From contig NZ_CP036273.1 in the NCBI RefSeq assembly GCF_007747215.1, positions 4,510,322 to 4,574,321 on the forward strand: 64,000 bases of DNA. Direction: 5' to 3'. The notes under the pieces are model-generated. The model was not told where the DNA came from. It saw only the letters and a list, made by a program, of their open reading frames with translations, and did not search any database. The DNA is from Urbifossiella limnaea. Lineage in GTDB: Bacteria > Planctomycetota > Planctomycetia > Gemmatales > Gemmataceae. Of this stretch, positions 1-9,500 are shown piece after piece (the first letter of the stretch is position 1; each line of letters begins with the position of its first letter). The position numbers were made by a program, and so were the translations under genes.

Positions 1-515
1 AACGCCGTGAAAGAAAGCTGGAAGTCGCGATTGACCAGCGCCGGACTCGGGTAGACTCTGTCGATCGTGGTTTGCTCGCAGAAGGCACGGTAGTGACCGA
101 GGGCGGCGCGGTACCGGGCCACCGTGGCCGGATCGACTACGCCGGCGTCGGCGCGGCGGCGAAGGTCGTCGAGGTAGCGCGCGACGAGTTCGTCGTGGCC
201 GAGGCGACGCGGCTTCGGCACCCCCCCGGACCGCAGACCCGTAACGCGATCGTCGACCTGCCGGGCCCGCACGAGGACCGCCAGCAAGTCGCCCTCGACG
301 CGTTCGGAGAGGTTCTTCCGGGCCGCCGGGTCCCACCAGTTCAGGATGTGGTGGGTCCCCCGGCGGTAGATCCGGACCTTCCGCGGGGGGCTCAAACCCG
401 GGGGGAAGGAGTCCAACCGCTCCCAGCGGTGCTTCTCACCGTAGCGGTCCGTCCAGGAGTGCTGACCGGACGGCGTCGTGTCGCCGACCCGCTCGTGGGA
501 GCCTGCCGAATCCAT
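1..515 (-). CDS. tyrosine recombinase/integrase, N-terminal part (runs off left edge)
   Basis: The minus strand is open without a stop from an ATG at 515 to the window edge, giving at least 171 residues. The end in view has the look of the SAM-like core-binding domain of phage-type tyrosine recombinases: ELVARYLDDLRRRA, then VDPATVARYRAAL and YRAFCEQ, which form the paired helices before the catalytic domain. The catalytic residues (R..HxxR..Y) would lie to the left of the window and cannot be checked. A basic, aromatic-rich N-terminal segment (VRIYRRGTHHILNWW) could be an arm-type DNA-binding region. The gene is divergent from the plus-strand gene at 643. Family assignment comes from the helix pattern and the recombinase-rich surroundings. 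Confidence 0.6.
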   Translation of the reverse strand, partial: MDSAGSHERVGDTTPSGQHSWTDRYGEKHRWERLDSFPPGLSPPRKVRIYRRGTHHILNWWDPAARKNLSERVEGDLLAVLVRARQVDDRVTGLRSGGVPKPRRLGHDELVARYLDDLRRRADAGVVDPATVARYRAALGHYRAFCEQTTIDRVYPSPALVNRDFQLSFTA

Positions 516-642
516 GGCCGTCCTGCCTGACCTCGCCTTGACTTGCGAGCGAATGACGGCAGGGTAACCGGTGGGCCTCACGCCGCACTCACACCTGCGG
601 CCTCGGCGTGTGAGACTTCGGGGGTAACGGAACCACGTCCGA

Positions 643-2022
643 ATGAGTCGCGCGATGGACCGAATCGAGTGGGCCGAGCGAAGCTACCGACAGATTGTCC
701 CTGCCCCGGACGCCGGGTGGGCCGAGGTGCCGGTTCGGAGGCTGGAGGTGTGGCTGAGGGATGCCGTGGCCCCGCTCGTGGCCGAGTACGTGCGTCGTAC
801 GCGGTTCCAGGACCTCGCGGCCTGGCCGCTGCGAGCCCTTCGCCCGGGTTCGGGGTCTCCCGCGCGCGCGGCCCTCGAAGCGGTCGACGAGAGCCTGGTG
901 GGGTGTGCGAAAACGGTTCAGACAGCACTCCGATCCACCCGCGTCCGGCGCGCCCTGGAGCACGGCGTTCTTCCGGAGCCGGTGGTGACGAGTCAAACGA
1001 GCCTCGTCGGTGGAGACGGGACTCATCCGCTTTTGCGGCAGACAGAGCGGATTCACCCGCTCCCCGTCATGGAGGCCCAGGTGGAAGGCGTCGCCCGGCG
1101 CTTTTGGGCCGACCTGGTCAACCCGGAGGATTACTGGCGGCCCAGCCCCCGGTGGCTGCTGGCGGAGGGCCTCCAGACCGTCTCGAGCGGGGAACTGGTG
1201 GCCTCGCTCAACCCGGAACTCCACCGGGTCGGCGACTTCATCACGCGATGTCTCGAGCGAAGAGTGACGCTTCTCGTAGAGGAATTACGAGGCGCCGGAC
1301 ACGCGATCCTGGCCGCGTCGCGCCCGTTGGGCCCCCGGGCTCCGAAAGCAACCGCCCTCATCCCCTCAACTCTCGCCCAGCTTGAGGCCCGCGTCCGCGC
1401 CTTATACGCGTCCTGCTGGCCGGAACCGGAGGGGGCCTACCGGGATTCGTGCGTCACCCTGGTCCAGGCGTACGTGGCCTACCATCCCGATCCGCACGTC
1501 GAATGGCTGGGTGACGCGTCGGCGGAATCGGCCCTGGGAGGACACGTCTTCCGGCACAATGTGTCCCACGCCCGGAAGTTGGAAGTCACCGACCGCGTGG
1601 CCGCGGCGCTGGCCGACCTGCGACGCATGTATGCCGAGGAGCCGCCGGGCCAGTCGGCCTTGGACGAAGCTGTCGCCAGCGGAGGGCTTGTCGTCGCCGA
1701 AGCTTTGCCGCAGGCGTTCTGGTCGGGAAAGCCGCTGACCGTCGCGTGGCACCGACACCCGATGCCTTGGAAGTTGCTCCTCCTGCTGGCTCGCAAGGCG
1801 CGGTTTCACACGCACGTCGTCGAACTGGACGTCTACGAAGATGACGTCTCCGAGTCGGCCATGGCGACGCTCCTCGGACGGCTGAAAAAGCTCCTCCCAC
1901 CCGAGTTGAGGAAGGCCATCGTACCCGGCCCCGAACCGCGGTCCTACCGCCTGGATTTGCCGCCCCGACTCGTGCACCTCGTAGACGTTTCCGATCCCCA
2001 CTCGCGTCGCCAGTTCCCTTGA
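643..2022 (+). CDS. hypothetical protein with C-terminal winged-helix-like segment
   Basis: A 459-residue protein I do not recognise as a whole. The first 330 residues are mostly helical, with no membrane segment and no catalytic motif that I can name. The last 75 residues resemble a winged-helix DNA-binding domain of the response-regulator type: WKLLLLLARKA, then an acidic loop, SAMATLLGRLKKLLP, and an arginine-tyrosine-rich wing (PEPRSYRLDLP). A regulatory or element-associated DNA-binding role is therefore possible but is inference. The start at 643 is uncertain; an ATG at 655 is equally plausible and neither has a strong ribosome binding site. It sits between two recombinase genes, so it may be element cargo. 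Confidence 0.65.
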   Translation: MSRAMDRIEWAERSYRQIVPAPDAGWAEVPVRRLEVWLRDAVAPLVAEYVRRTRFQDLAAWPLRALRPGSGSPARAALEAVDESLVGCAKTVQTALRSTRVRRALEHGVLPEPVVTSQTSLVGGDGTHPLLRQTERIHPLPVMEAQVEGVARRFWADLVNPEDYWRPSPRWLLAEGLQTVSSGELVASLNPELHRVGDFITRCLERRVTLLVEELRGAGHAILAASRPLGPRAPKATALIPSTLAQLEARVRALYASCWPEPEGAYRDSCVTLVQAYVAYHPDPHVEWLGDASAESALGGHVFRHNVSHARKLEVTDRVAAALADLRRMYAEEPPGQSALDEAVASGGLVVAEALPQAFWSGKPLTVAWHRHPMPWKLLLLLARKARFHTHVVELDVYEDDVSESAMATLLGRLKKLLPPELRKAIVPGPEPRSYRLDLPPRLVHLVDVSDPHSRRQFP

Positions 2023-2139
2023 CGAACCCACCGCCCCTGAATTCTCACGCCGCTCACCGCCCCGTGTGATCGCGGCGTGAGTCCTCATCGTTACTCTTCA
2101 TGCACGTGGCGTGACCGCGTGCCCCCGAACGGAGGCCGC

Positions 2140-2412
2140 ATGTCCCGCCGTAACCCGGACCCTGGTAATGGGAGCGTGGCGAGCGGAGGAGATTGCTCCG
2201 ACTCGACGCTGCCGCGTCTGACCGCCGAGCACGTGGCCCGCTGGGCCGACCGAATCGCGGACGGTCGCGACGAGTTCCCCGCCCAAGTGGTCGGAGCCGA
2301 CCGTGCCGCGCTTGAGTACGCGGTCCGGCTGCGGCTCCGCCGGCGACTGGTCCGGCTGGTCGCGCGGGCGATCGCCGGGCGTCTTCATGCCTCGGGCGTG
2401 GAGGCGATCTAA
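2140..2412 (+). CDS. small protein upstream of serine recombinase
   Basis: A 90-residue basic protein with no recognised domain. The start at 2140 is chosen because a GGAGG at 2131-2135 sits five bases upstream; an upstream in-frame ATG gives a longer version without such a site. The second half is rich in Arg and Leu (LRLRRRLVRLVARAIAGRL), suggesting a helical DNA- or RNA-contacting segment. The stop is 13 bases before the serine recombinase start, which has its own AGGAGG, so the two form an operon. A role as a helper or directionality factor is a guess from position only. Confidence 0.6.
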   Translation: MSRRNPDPGNGSVASGGDCSDSTLPRLTAEHVARWADRIADGRDEFPAQVVGADRAALEYAVRLRLRRRLVRLVARAIAGRLHASGVEAI

Positions 2413-2425
2413 CAGGAGGCCCACG

Positions 2426-4648
2426 ATGCTCGATCGCAAGTACGACCCGACTCAGCCGTACCGGTACGTCCGGTACGGCCGCATGTCGGGGAAGTCGCAG
2501 AACCCCAAGTCACCCGAGCAACAGTTCGAGACGATCGAGGACGTTCGCACCCGGAGCCGTTACCCCTGGGTGCTCGTGAAGACCTACCGGGATGACGCCA
2601 TTACCGGGCGACTCATCCGCCGCCGGCGCGGGCTTCAGACGATGTTGCAGGAGATCGAACTCGGTCTCGTGAGGGTGGACCTGATCGCCGTGGACACCAT
2701 GGAGCGGCTGGGGCGCGCCGGGGAGATCGCCGAGATCCGCCGCAAGCTCCTGGTCGAACACGGCGTCATGGTCGTCGCCGCCGACAACGACTTCTGCGAC
2801 CCGACGGGCGTCGTCGGCGCCGCCGTCGGCATGGTCGAGCAGATGCGATCGACTGAACACACGCGAATCTCGCGGCACAACGTACTCCGCGGCAAGAAGT
2901 TCGCGGCCTCGCTCAAGCGCTGGCCGGGCGGGCCGCCCCCGTTCGGGTACCGGCTCAAGTCGATCGTGGACGACTCGGCCGACCCGCCCGAGGTGTACTC
3001 CGTCCTCGAGATCGACCCGCCCCAGGCCGACGCCCTGCGGCTCGCGTACCACCGCGCGGTGGACACGGGCGAGGGCGACCTCCTTCTGGCCCGATGGTGG
3101 AACGCCTCCCCTGGTATTCCCGCGGAGTTCAAGCCGGTCAGCCCGTTCACGATGGGTTATCGCCTCCGCAACCCGATCTCGATCGGGGTCCTGAAGTGGG
3201 GCGTGAATCGCACCGGCATCGTCAGCGACGTACGCGTGGTCGAGCGGAACCCGGACGGTCCCAAGGTCATTGACGACTTCTGCCCGCCCTTGATCGAACG
3301 AGAGATTTTCGATCGGTTCATGACGGTCCGGAACGCGCGCCGGCAAGCCGCGGCGAGTGCGCGGGCACGGACGATGGAGTGTGGCGAAGACGTCAAGCGC
3401 ATCGCGCCGCAGGTCCGCGGCTTGACCCTCAAGTACCCCCTCACGGGGCTGGTCCGCTGCGGCGGCTGCCGGGCCAGCATGCGGCCGGTGTTGTCCGGGC
3501 GCAAGAGCAAGGCGGGTAAGACCTACACCTACTACACTTGCCCCCGGCACTACGACGGGTCCTGCGACAACGCGTATCACGTTCCCGAAGTCCCGCTCCG
3601 CCGTGCGGTCGTCGAACGACTCCGGGCTCGCCTGTTCCCGCCTCCGGACCGGGCCGGCGAGGTCCCCGACTGGTTGCCCGAGCTAATGGCCGAGGTTCGC
3701 CGCGAGCTCGACCACTACCGGCTGCTGGAGCCGGACCGGACCGCCGAGGTACGAAAGGAAAGAGAGCAGATCGAAAAGAACCTCGCGGGTTGGGGTCAGT
3801 CGCTCGGAAACCCGGCCTTACCGGGAATCGTTCGATCCGACCTCGAGGCTCGCTACGCCTCGGGCAAGCTTCGCCTGGAAGAACTGTATCGCGACTCGGA
3901 AACCGCGGCTCTCGTCGAGTCGAGCTTGCAGGCGGCCGTGGGCCCCGAAACCGTGCTCGCCCAACTCCGGACGCTTCACGACGTGTTGGGGACGCACAAC
4001 CCGACACTGACGAACCTGGAGTTGGCGAATCACATCGACCGCATCACCTGCCACCGCGACGGCCGCGTCGAACTGCGCGGCACGTGGCTCGGGCTGTTCG
4101 CCGGGGCGACCGAACTGCTCACTCGCTCCGCTGCCGCTCCGGCGCCCCCGGAAACTTGTAGCGCGTTCCCGGCAGTGAACCCGCGGCGCCGCGGGCGACT
4201 TCGCGTCCCTTCGTTGTCTGCGTCCTCCCAGGACGCGGCAGGAGACGGAGACACGTCACTGGACCCGGGCCGCTTCGACGGCCTGCGCGACGGCTTCTTC
4301 TGGTCCGAACCCGTCACCCTGGAGGGTACCAAGTGTTGGTCCGAACGCCACGCGGCCGAGGTGGCAACCCTGAGAAAGGAGGGATGGACCCACGAACGGC
4401 TCGCGAGTCACTTCAAGAAAACCGTGCCGACGGTACGCAAGGCGCTCAAGTTCGCTGCCGCTTTCGACGGGTCGCTCGGGGACTTGCCGAGGAAGCAACC
4501 GAGAGCACGATGGCCGGAACAGAACTACCGTGAAGTGGCCCTGCTGCGGCGTGCGGGGAAGTCCCTAACGGAACTCTGCGCCCACTTCGAGAAGTGCGAA
4601 CCACTGATCCGCACGGCTCTGCGCCTCGCCAAGGCTGCGGACGCATGA
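2426..4648 (+). CDS. large serine recombinase with C-terminal paired HTH extension
   Basis: A 740-residue site-specific recombinase. The resolvase catalytic domain is at about residues 10-160 (YVRYGRMSGKSQ with the candidate nucleophile serine; SPEQQ; RLGRAGEIAEIRR). The recombinase domain begins near GGPPPFGYRL. A zinc ribbon lies near residue 345 (LVRCGGCRASM and YYTCPRHYDGSCDN). A coiled-coil-like stretch follows. The last 110 residues are an unusual extension holding two similar helix-turn-helix units, KEGWTHERLASHFKKTVPTV and RAGKSLTELCAHFEKCEPLI, probably extra DNA contacts. The start at 2426 has AGGAGG at 2414-2419; the reading frame stays open 123 bases further up but lacks a better start. 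The enzyme would catalyse integration or excision of a mobile element. A strong terminator follows at 4691. Confidence 0.9.
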   Translation: MLDRKYDPTQPYRYVRYGRMSGKSQNPKSPEQQFETIEDVRTRSRYPWVLVKTYRDDAITGRLIRRRRGLQTMLQEIELGLVRVDLIAVDTMERLGRAGEIAEIRRKLLVEHGVMVVAADNDFCDPTGVVGAAVGMVEQMRSTEHTRISRHNVLRGKKFAASLKRWPGGPPPFGYRLKSIVDDSADPPEVYSVLEIDPPQADALRLAYHRAVDTGEGDLLLARWWNASPGIPAEFKPVSPFTMGYRLRNPISIGVLKWGVNRTGIVSDVRVVERNPDGPKVIDDFCPPLIEREIFDRFMTVRNARRQAAASARARTMECGEDVKRIAPQVRGLTLKYPLTGLVRCGGCRASMRPVLSGRKSKAGKTYTYYTCPRHYDGSCDNAYHVPEVPLRRAVVERLRARLFPPPDRAGEVPDWLPELMAEVRRELDHYRLLEPDRTAEVRKEREQIEKNLAGWGQSLGNPALPGIVRSDLEARYASGKLRLEELYRDSETAALVESSLQAAVGPETVLAQLRTLHDVLGTHNPTLTNLELANHIDRITCHRDGRVELRGTWLGLFAGATELLTRSAAAPAPPETCSAFPAVNPRRRGRLRVPSLSASSQDAAGDGDTSLDPGRFDGLRDGFFWSEPVTLEGTKCWSERHAAEVATLRKEGWTHERLASHFKKTVPTVRKALKFAAAFDGSLGDLPRKQPRARWPEQNYREVALLRRAGKSLTELCAHFEKCEPLIRTALRLAKAADA

Positions 4649-4690
4649 CCCGCGAGTAACGCGCAATTCGCACTTTCTCAACCATGTTGT

Positions 4691-4735
4691 GGTGTGGGGC
4701 CGCCAACAGGCGGCCCCACACCTCCGGTCTTTTTT
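4691..4735 (+). terminator. Rho-independent terminator after serine recombinase
   Basis: A perfect 14-bp stem (4691-4704 paired with 4709-4722) with the loop AACA is followed seven bases later by six T residues at 4730-4735. It lies 43 bases after the stop of the serine recombinase. It is one of the clearest intrinsic terminators in the window. Confidence 0.9.
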
Positions 4736-4910
4736 AGCCATGAGACAACCACGTACAGAATCGGGCATAAGTGCTACTGCTGCACAGTGTTGCAGAAAGA
4801 CAACTGAAGCAGAAAGACATCACGTTTTCCTCCAGATACATGGTCATGTACCCACCGGGATGCGAAAACAGTTGGTGTCAGAGTTCGAACTGGCGGAGAT
4901 TGATCGCTGG

Positions 4911-4970
4911 TGAGTAGAGCAAGCGGCTGAAAATCGCTAGGTCCCCAGTTCAACCCTGGGACTGCCCACT
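4911..4970 (+). other. tRNA-Phe-like 3' fragment, probable attachment site
   Basis: The sequence folds as the 3' part of a tRNA. The anticodon arm has a 5-bp stem (4922-4926 with 4934-4938) around the loop CTGAAAA with anticodon GAA (Phe). The T arm has a 5-bp stem (4944-4948 with 4956-4960) around TTCAACC, followed by seven acceptor-strand bases. Upstream there is only a weak D-arm (GAGC at 4917-4920) and no 5' acceptor strand complementary to ACTGCCC, so this is not an intact tRNA gene. Tyrosine recombinases commonly use tRNA 3' ends as attachment sites, and one starts 118 bases downstream. The other attachment half was not found in the window. Confidence 0.5.
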
Positions 4971-5087
4971 GTCGGTAAAGCACCTCGGCTGAAGCACTTA
5001 CGCTTACCCCGGGACGGTCCCGGGCGCGGCCGGAAGCCCTTGGTTTCGTGGTAGTACTACCACGATTCCCTTCCGGAGCCGCGACAC

Positions 5088-6329
5088 ATGGCCCGTGGCA
5101 AGCAGACCGTCCCCTCGTACCTCCTCCACAAACCGACCGGTCAGGCCCGCGTCCGCATCAACGGCCGCGACGTTTACCTCGGCGTCTACGACTCGCCCGA
5201 GAGCCGGGCCGAGTACGCCCGCGTCGTCGCCGAACTGGCCGTCCACCCGACGCCCGCGGACCCCACGCCCCTCACGCCGGGCCGTCACCAGGTGAGCGTC
5301 AACGAGTTGCTCCTCGGGTTCTGGGCCTACGCCGACCGCCACTACCGCCGGGCGGACGGCACCCCGACGAACGAGCTCCCCCAGTTCCGCCAGACGTTCC
5401 GCCTCGTCCGCGAGTTGTACGGCCACACCCCGGCCCGGGAGTTCGGCCCGCTCGCGCTGAAGGCGGTCCGGCAGAAGATGATCGACACGGGGTGGAACCG
5501 GAAGCTCGTCAACCAGCGGGTCGGCCGCGTCCGCCGGGCGTTCCGGTGGGCCGTCGAGAACGAACTCGTCCCGGTCGCCGTCCACCAGGCGCTCAAGACC
5601 GTGTCCGGGCTCCAGGCGGGACGGACGGACGCGCGGGAGCCCGACCCCGTCCTCCCCGTGGACGACGAGGCCGTCCGGGCGACGCTGCCGTTCCTGGGGC
5701 AGGTGGTGCGGGGGATGGTCGAGGTGCAGTTGTTGACCGGGATGCGGCCGGGCGAGGTGTGCCAGCTCCGGCCGTGCGACATCGACACGGCCACGGACGT
5801 GTGGGTGTTCCGCCCCCGGCAGTTCAAGACCCGGCACCGGGGCAAGGCCCGCGCCGTGGCCATCGGGCCGCGGGCGCGGGCGGTCCTGGAGGCCCTGACG
5901 CCGGCCGAGCCGACGGCGCACTACTTCGACCCGCGGCGGACGGTCGCGGAGTTCCGCGCGGCGCGGTCGGCCGGCCGCAAGACCCCGCGGTACGCCTCGC
6001 ACATGGCGCGGAACACAGCCGTGAGGGTGGCGACTCCGAAGCGAGAGCCGGCGGACCGGTACACGGTCAGCAGCTACGGGCACGCGGTCGCCCGCGCGGT
6101 CGAGCGGGCGAACCGGCGGCGGGAGCGGCTGGCCGGGGCGGGGAACTTCGATGCGGTGCCGCACTGGCACCCGAACCAGCTCCGGCACGCCCACGGGACC
6201 GCGGTCCGCCACCGCTTCGGGTTGGAGGCGGCCCAGGTCGCCCTCGGCCACGAGCGGGCGGACGTGACCCAGGTGTACGCCGAGCGGAACCTCACCCTGG
6301 CGACGCGGGTGGCGGCCGAGATCGGCTGA
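5088..6329 (+). CDS. tyrosine recombinase/integrase
   Basis: A 413-residue phage-type integrase. Residues 1-50 look like an arm-binding domain (LHKPTGQARVRINGRDVYLG). A core-binding helical domain follows (about 65-170). The catalytic domain holds the expected residues: the first arginine in LLTGMRPGEVCQLRPCDI, a central lysine region (FRPRQFKTRHRGKA), the HxxR box in HPNQLRHAHGTAVRH, LGHE, and the nucleophile tyrosine in VTQVYAERN. It would integrate or excise an element, and the tRNA-Phe fragment 118 bp upstream is the obvious attachment site. No integron-specific extra helix was recognised, so I do not call it IntI. It is followed by about 215 bp without a gene. Confidence 0.92.
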   Translation: MARGKQTVPSYLLHKPTGQARVRINGRDVYLGVYDSPESRAEYARVVAELAVHPTPADPTPLTPGRHQVSVNELLLGFWAYADRHYRRADGTPTNELPQFRQTFRLVRELYGHTPAREFGPLALKAVRQKMIDTGWNRKLVNQRVGRVRRAFRWAVENELVPVAVHQALKTVSGLQAGRTDAREPDPVLPVDDEAVRATLPFLGQVVRGMVEVQLLTGMRPGEVCQLRPCDIDTATDVWVFRPRQFKTRHRGKARAVAIGPRARAVLEALTPAEPTAHYFDPRRTVAEFRAARSAGRKTPRYASHMARNTAVRVATPKREPADRYTVSSYGHAVARAVERANRRRERLAGAGNFDAVPHWHPNQLRHAHGTAVRHRFGLEAAQVALGHERADVTQVYAERNLTLATRVAAEIG

Positions 6330-6546
6330 CGAAGCGGGATGGTGCCCGCGTAGTTGTAGTTGACCGGACCAACCGTAACGACATCACCCACGGCTTCCGA
6401 GCCGCCTCGGAGGAAGCGCCACCGGTATCATCGTGGCCACATCAGAGCTCCACACCGGGGGGTGTCATGAAGGCCGGCGCGGTGACCGCCCTCCGGGTGA
6501 CCCCGCCGGCCGCTTGGAGGTGGCGGGCGGGCGGCGACCGGGGGGG

Positions 6547-9500
6547 TCAGTTCGGGTCGCCGACGAGGATGAACGCGGCCCAGTACTGCGGGTGGGCGAA
6601 CGGCCTCTCGCCCGGCCTCGCCCCCTCCGGCAACTCCCCGACCCGCCGCACCACCTGCTCGCCCCGGCCCGACCGCACCACCCCGGCCCGCAGCGCCGCC
6701 CCCTCCCGCAGCGCCTCGTCCGATGACAGCCCCCGCAGCCACTCCTTCGCCTCCCGCAACGCCGCCGCCTTCGGCATCGGGGCCGCCAGGCCGGGCCGCT
6801 TACCGAGCAGGTTCTGGTAGAACCGCTGCATGAGCAGGGCCGTCGCCGTGTCATCCACTTCCCACAGGGACAGGCACACGGCCCGCGACCCCTTCAGCAG
6901 GAACGCCTGGGCGAACCCGAGCAGCCCGTCTCCGCCGCCGGCCTGCCCGACCCCCGTCTCGCACGCCGACAGGGTCACCAGGTCGGCGTCCAGGTTCCAG
7001 TAGTCCAGCACCTCGCGGGCGGTGACGCGGTTGTCCCGCCACGGCCGGTCGGAGGGCGCGAACTCTTCACCCGGCTTGTCCTGCGACAGGATGAGGGCGG
7101 AGTCGAAGGCGATGACGTTGTCCCCCTTCCCGTGGGTGGCGAAGTGGAGGTAGCGGTAGCCCTTCAACTGATCCGCCGTCCGCAGGGCTTCCACCTCGGG
7201 TTCGCTCGCCTTGCTGTCGAGAAGCACCTTCGGCTGATCGAACAGGCCGGCGATGCGGGCCACCTCGTACCGGCTCCCTGGCAGGTCGGCGAGCGGATCC
7301 CCGCGGCCCGCCGACGCCAGCATGGCCTCGGTCTTGCGGCGGTCGGCGATGGCCGCCGGGGCCGGGTCGCGGGCCAGGGCCACGCCGAGCGGCCCGACCG
7401 GGACGCGGACCGTCCGCTCGGCCGGGCGGTCGTCGGCCCCGACCCGCCAGTACGTCAGCGCCGCGTCCTTCGCCCCGCCGGCCTTCTGGACGGCGGCCTG
7501 CAGGTCGTCCAGGGTCTTCGTCGGGGTGTCGGCGTACGACAGGATCACGTCGCCCGCCCGCAGCCCGGCCGTCCCGGCGGCCCCGGCCGGGGCGACCTGC
7601 TGGACCAGCAGGCCGTGCGGCGGGAGGGCGGTGAGGTCGGGCCGGCGGGCCGTCCCGGGCTCGTAGACCGGGTCGCCGACGGCGAGCAGGGTGGGTGGCC
7701 GGACCTCCCGCCTCGGGAGGCGGGCGAGGAACGTGCCGGACGGGACGTAGCTGATGGTGAACTCCGGGGCCAGCACCTCGACCGGGACCCCGGCCATCGC
7801 CTCGACCGGGACGACGTACAGGGTCTTGACCCCGTCGAGGTGCTTGAGGACCGGGGCGACCCGCTGGGCGTGGAGTTGCTTCGCCAGGGCCGCGACCCGG
7901 GCGGCGGGCGCCGACCGCGCCAGGGCCTCGCGGAGCGACTGCGGTAACGCGTCATCCTCCTTCGTCCACTTCCCCGACTCGCCGGTGCCGGGGAGCCGCT
8001 CCCACCGGGGGGCGCCGTCCCGCCGCACCACGCAGGCGAAGTGCTCCTCGACGCCACCCGTGCTGAAGACATCGACCCACAGGAGGAGGGCGGCGTCGGC
8101 GGGGAGGGCGGCCCGGATCGCCTCCGGGGCGGCCACCGCGCGGGCGCTCTCGGCCACGGCGAGGGCGGCCAGTTTCTGCTCCGCCGCGCGACGGGCCGTG
8201 AGCAGTTGTTCCAGTTCCGTGTTTTCGGCATCGGATCGTGTCGTCCGGGTCACCAGCACCAGGATCCGGGACTGCAGATCGGTAACGCGGGCCTGCAAAG
8301 TGCCCCGTTCCGCGGATTCGGCGGGGGTGAGTGTTGAACCCGGCTGGTCCCGCTGGTCGAGCAGGCCGCGGGCCAGGGTCAGTTCCGCCTGGTTCCACGC
8401 GCCGCCAGGATTCGTACCGCACTCCATCGCAGCCAGAAGCAGGCGCGGGTCGAACTTCGCCCCGATGGCTCGCTCGATCCCCTTCGCCCGGGTGAGGCGA
8501 CTGGCCTCGGCACTGAAGACGGCCTGCCGCAGAACGGTTGCGGCCTCGGTCGCCTTCCCCTGGGCGGCCAGGTTGAAGGCGAGGTTGGTGTAGCTGGTGG
8601 CCGTTTTGGGGTGGTCCTCGCCGAGGACTCTGCGATTGATATCCAGAGTCTTCCGGAACAGCGGGGCAGCCTCGTCCGCCTTCCCCCGGGTTGTCAGGTT
8701 GGTGGCGACGTTGTTGTAGCTCCGGGCCGTGTCGGGGTGGTCCTCGCCGAGCACCTTGCGGGCGATGTCCAGAGCCTTCTGGTACAGCGGGGCGGCCTCG
8801 GCGTCCTTCCCCCGGGCTGTCAGGTTGGAGGCGAGATTGTTGTAGCTGTCGGCTGTGTGGGGGTGGTCCTCGCCGAGCACCTTGCGGCGGAAGTCCAGAG
8901 TCTTCCGGAACAGCGGGGCAGCCTCGGCCGCCTTCCCCCTGGTTTGCAGGTTGGCGGCGACGTTGTTGTAGCTGGTGGCCGTGTCGGGGTGGTCCTCGCC
9001 GAGCACCTTGCGGGCGATGTCCAGAGCCTTCTGGTACAGCGGTGCGGCCTCGGCCGGCTTACCACGGGCTTCCAGATTGAAGCCGACCCTACTGTAGCTG
9101 TTGCCCGTGTCGGGGTGGTCCTCGCCGAGCACCTTGCGGCGGATGTCCAGAGCCTTCTGGAACAGCGGTGCGGCCTCGGCCGCCTTCCCACGGGTCTCCA
9201 GGATGATGGCGACGTAGTTGTAGCTGGTGGCCGTTTCGGGGTGGTCCTCGCCGAGGACCCTACGGTTGATGTCCAGAGCCTTCCGGAACAGCGGGGCGGC
9301 CTCGGCCGTCTTCTTCAGGGCGGCCAGGTTGATGGCGACGTTGATGTAGCTGTTGCCCGTTTCGGGGTGATCCTCGCCGAGGATCCTGCGGCGGATGTCC
9401 AGGGCCTTTTGAACGAGTGGGGCGGCCTCGGCGTCCTTCCCCCGGGCGGACAGGTTGGCGGCGACGTCGTTGTAACTAGCAGCCGTGTCGGGGTGGTCCT

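Noticed and set aside
72-530. 152-codon plus-strand open frame at the left edge
   Set aside because: The minus strand is open to the edge and encodes recombinase-like helices, which is the better reading.
4895-4970. Intact tRNA-Phe gene
   Set aside because: No 5' acceptor strand pairs with ACTGCCC and the D arm is poor.
5088-6329. The tyrosine recombinase as the integron integrase IntI
   Set aside because: It is over 12 kb from the first core, next to a tRNA fragment, and the integron-specific extra helix was not recognised.
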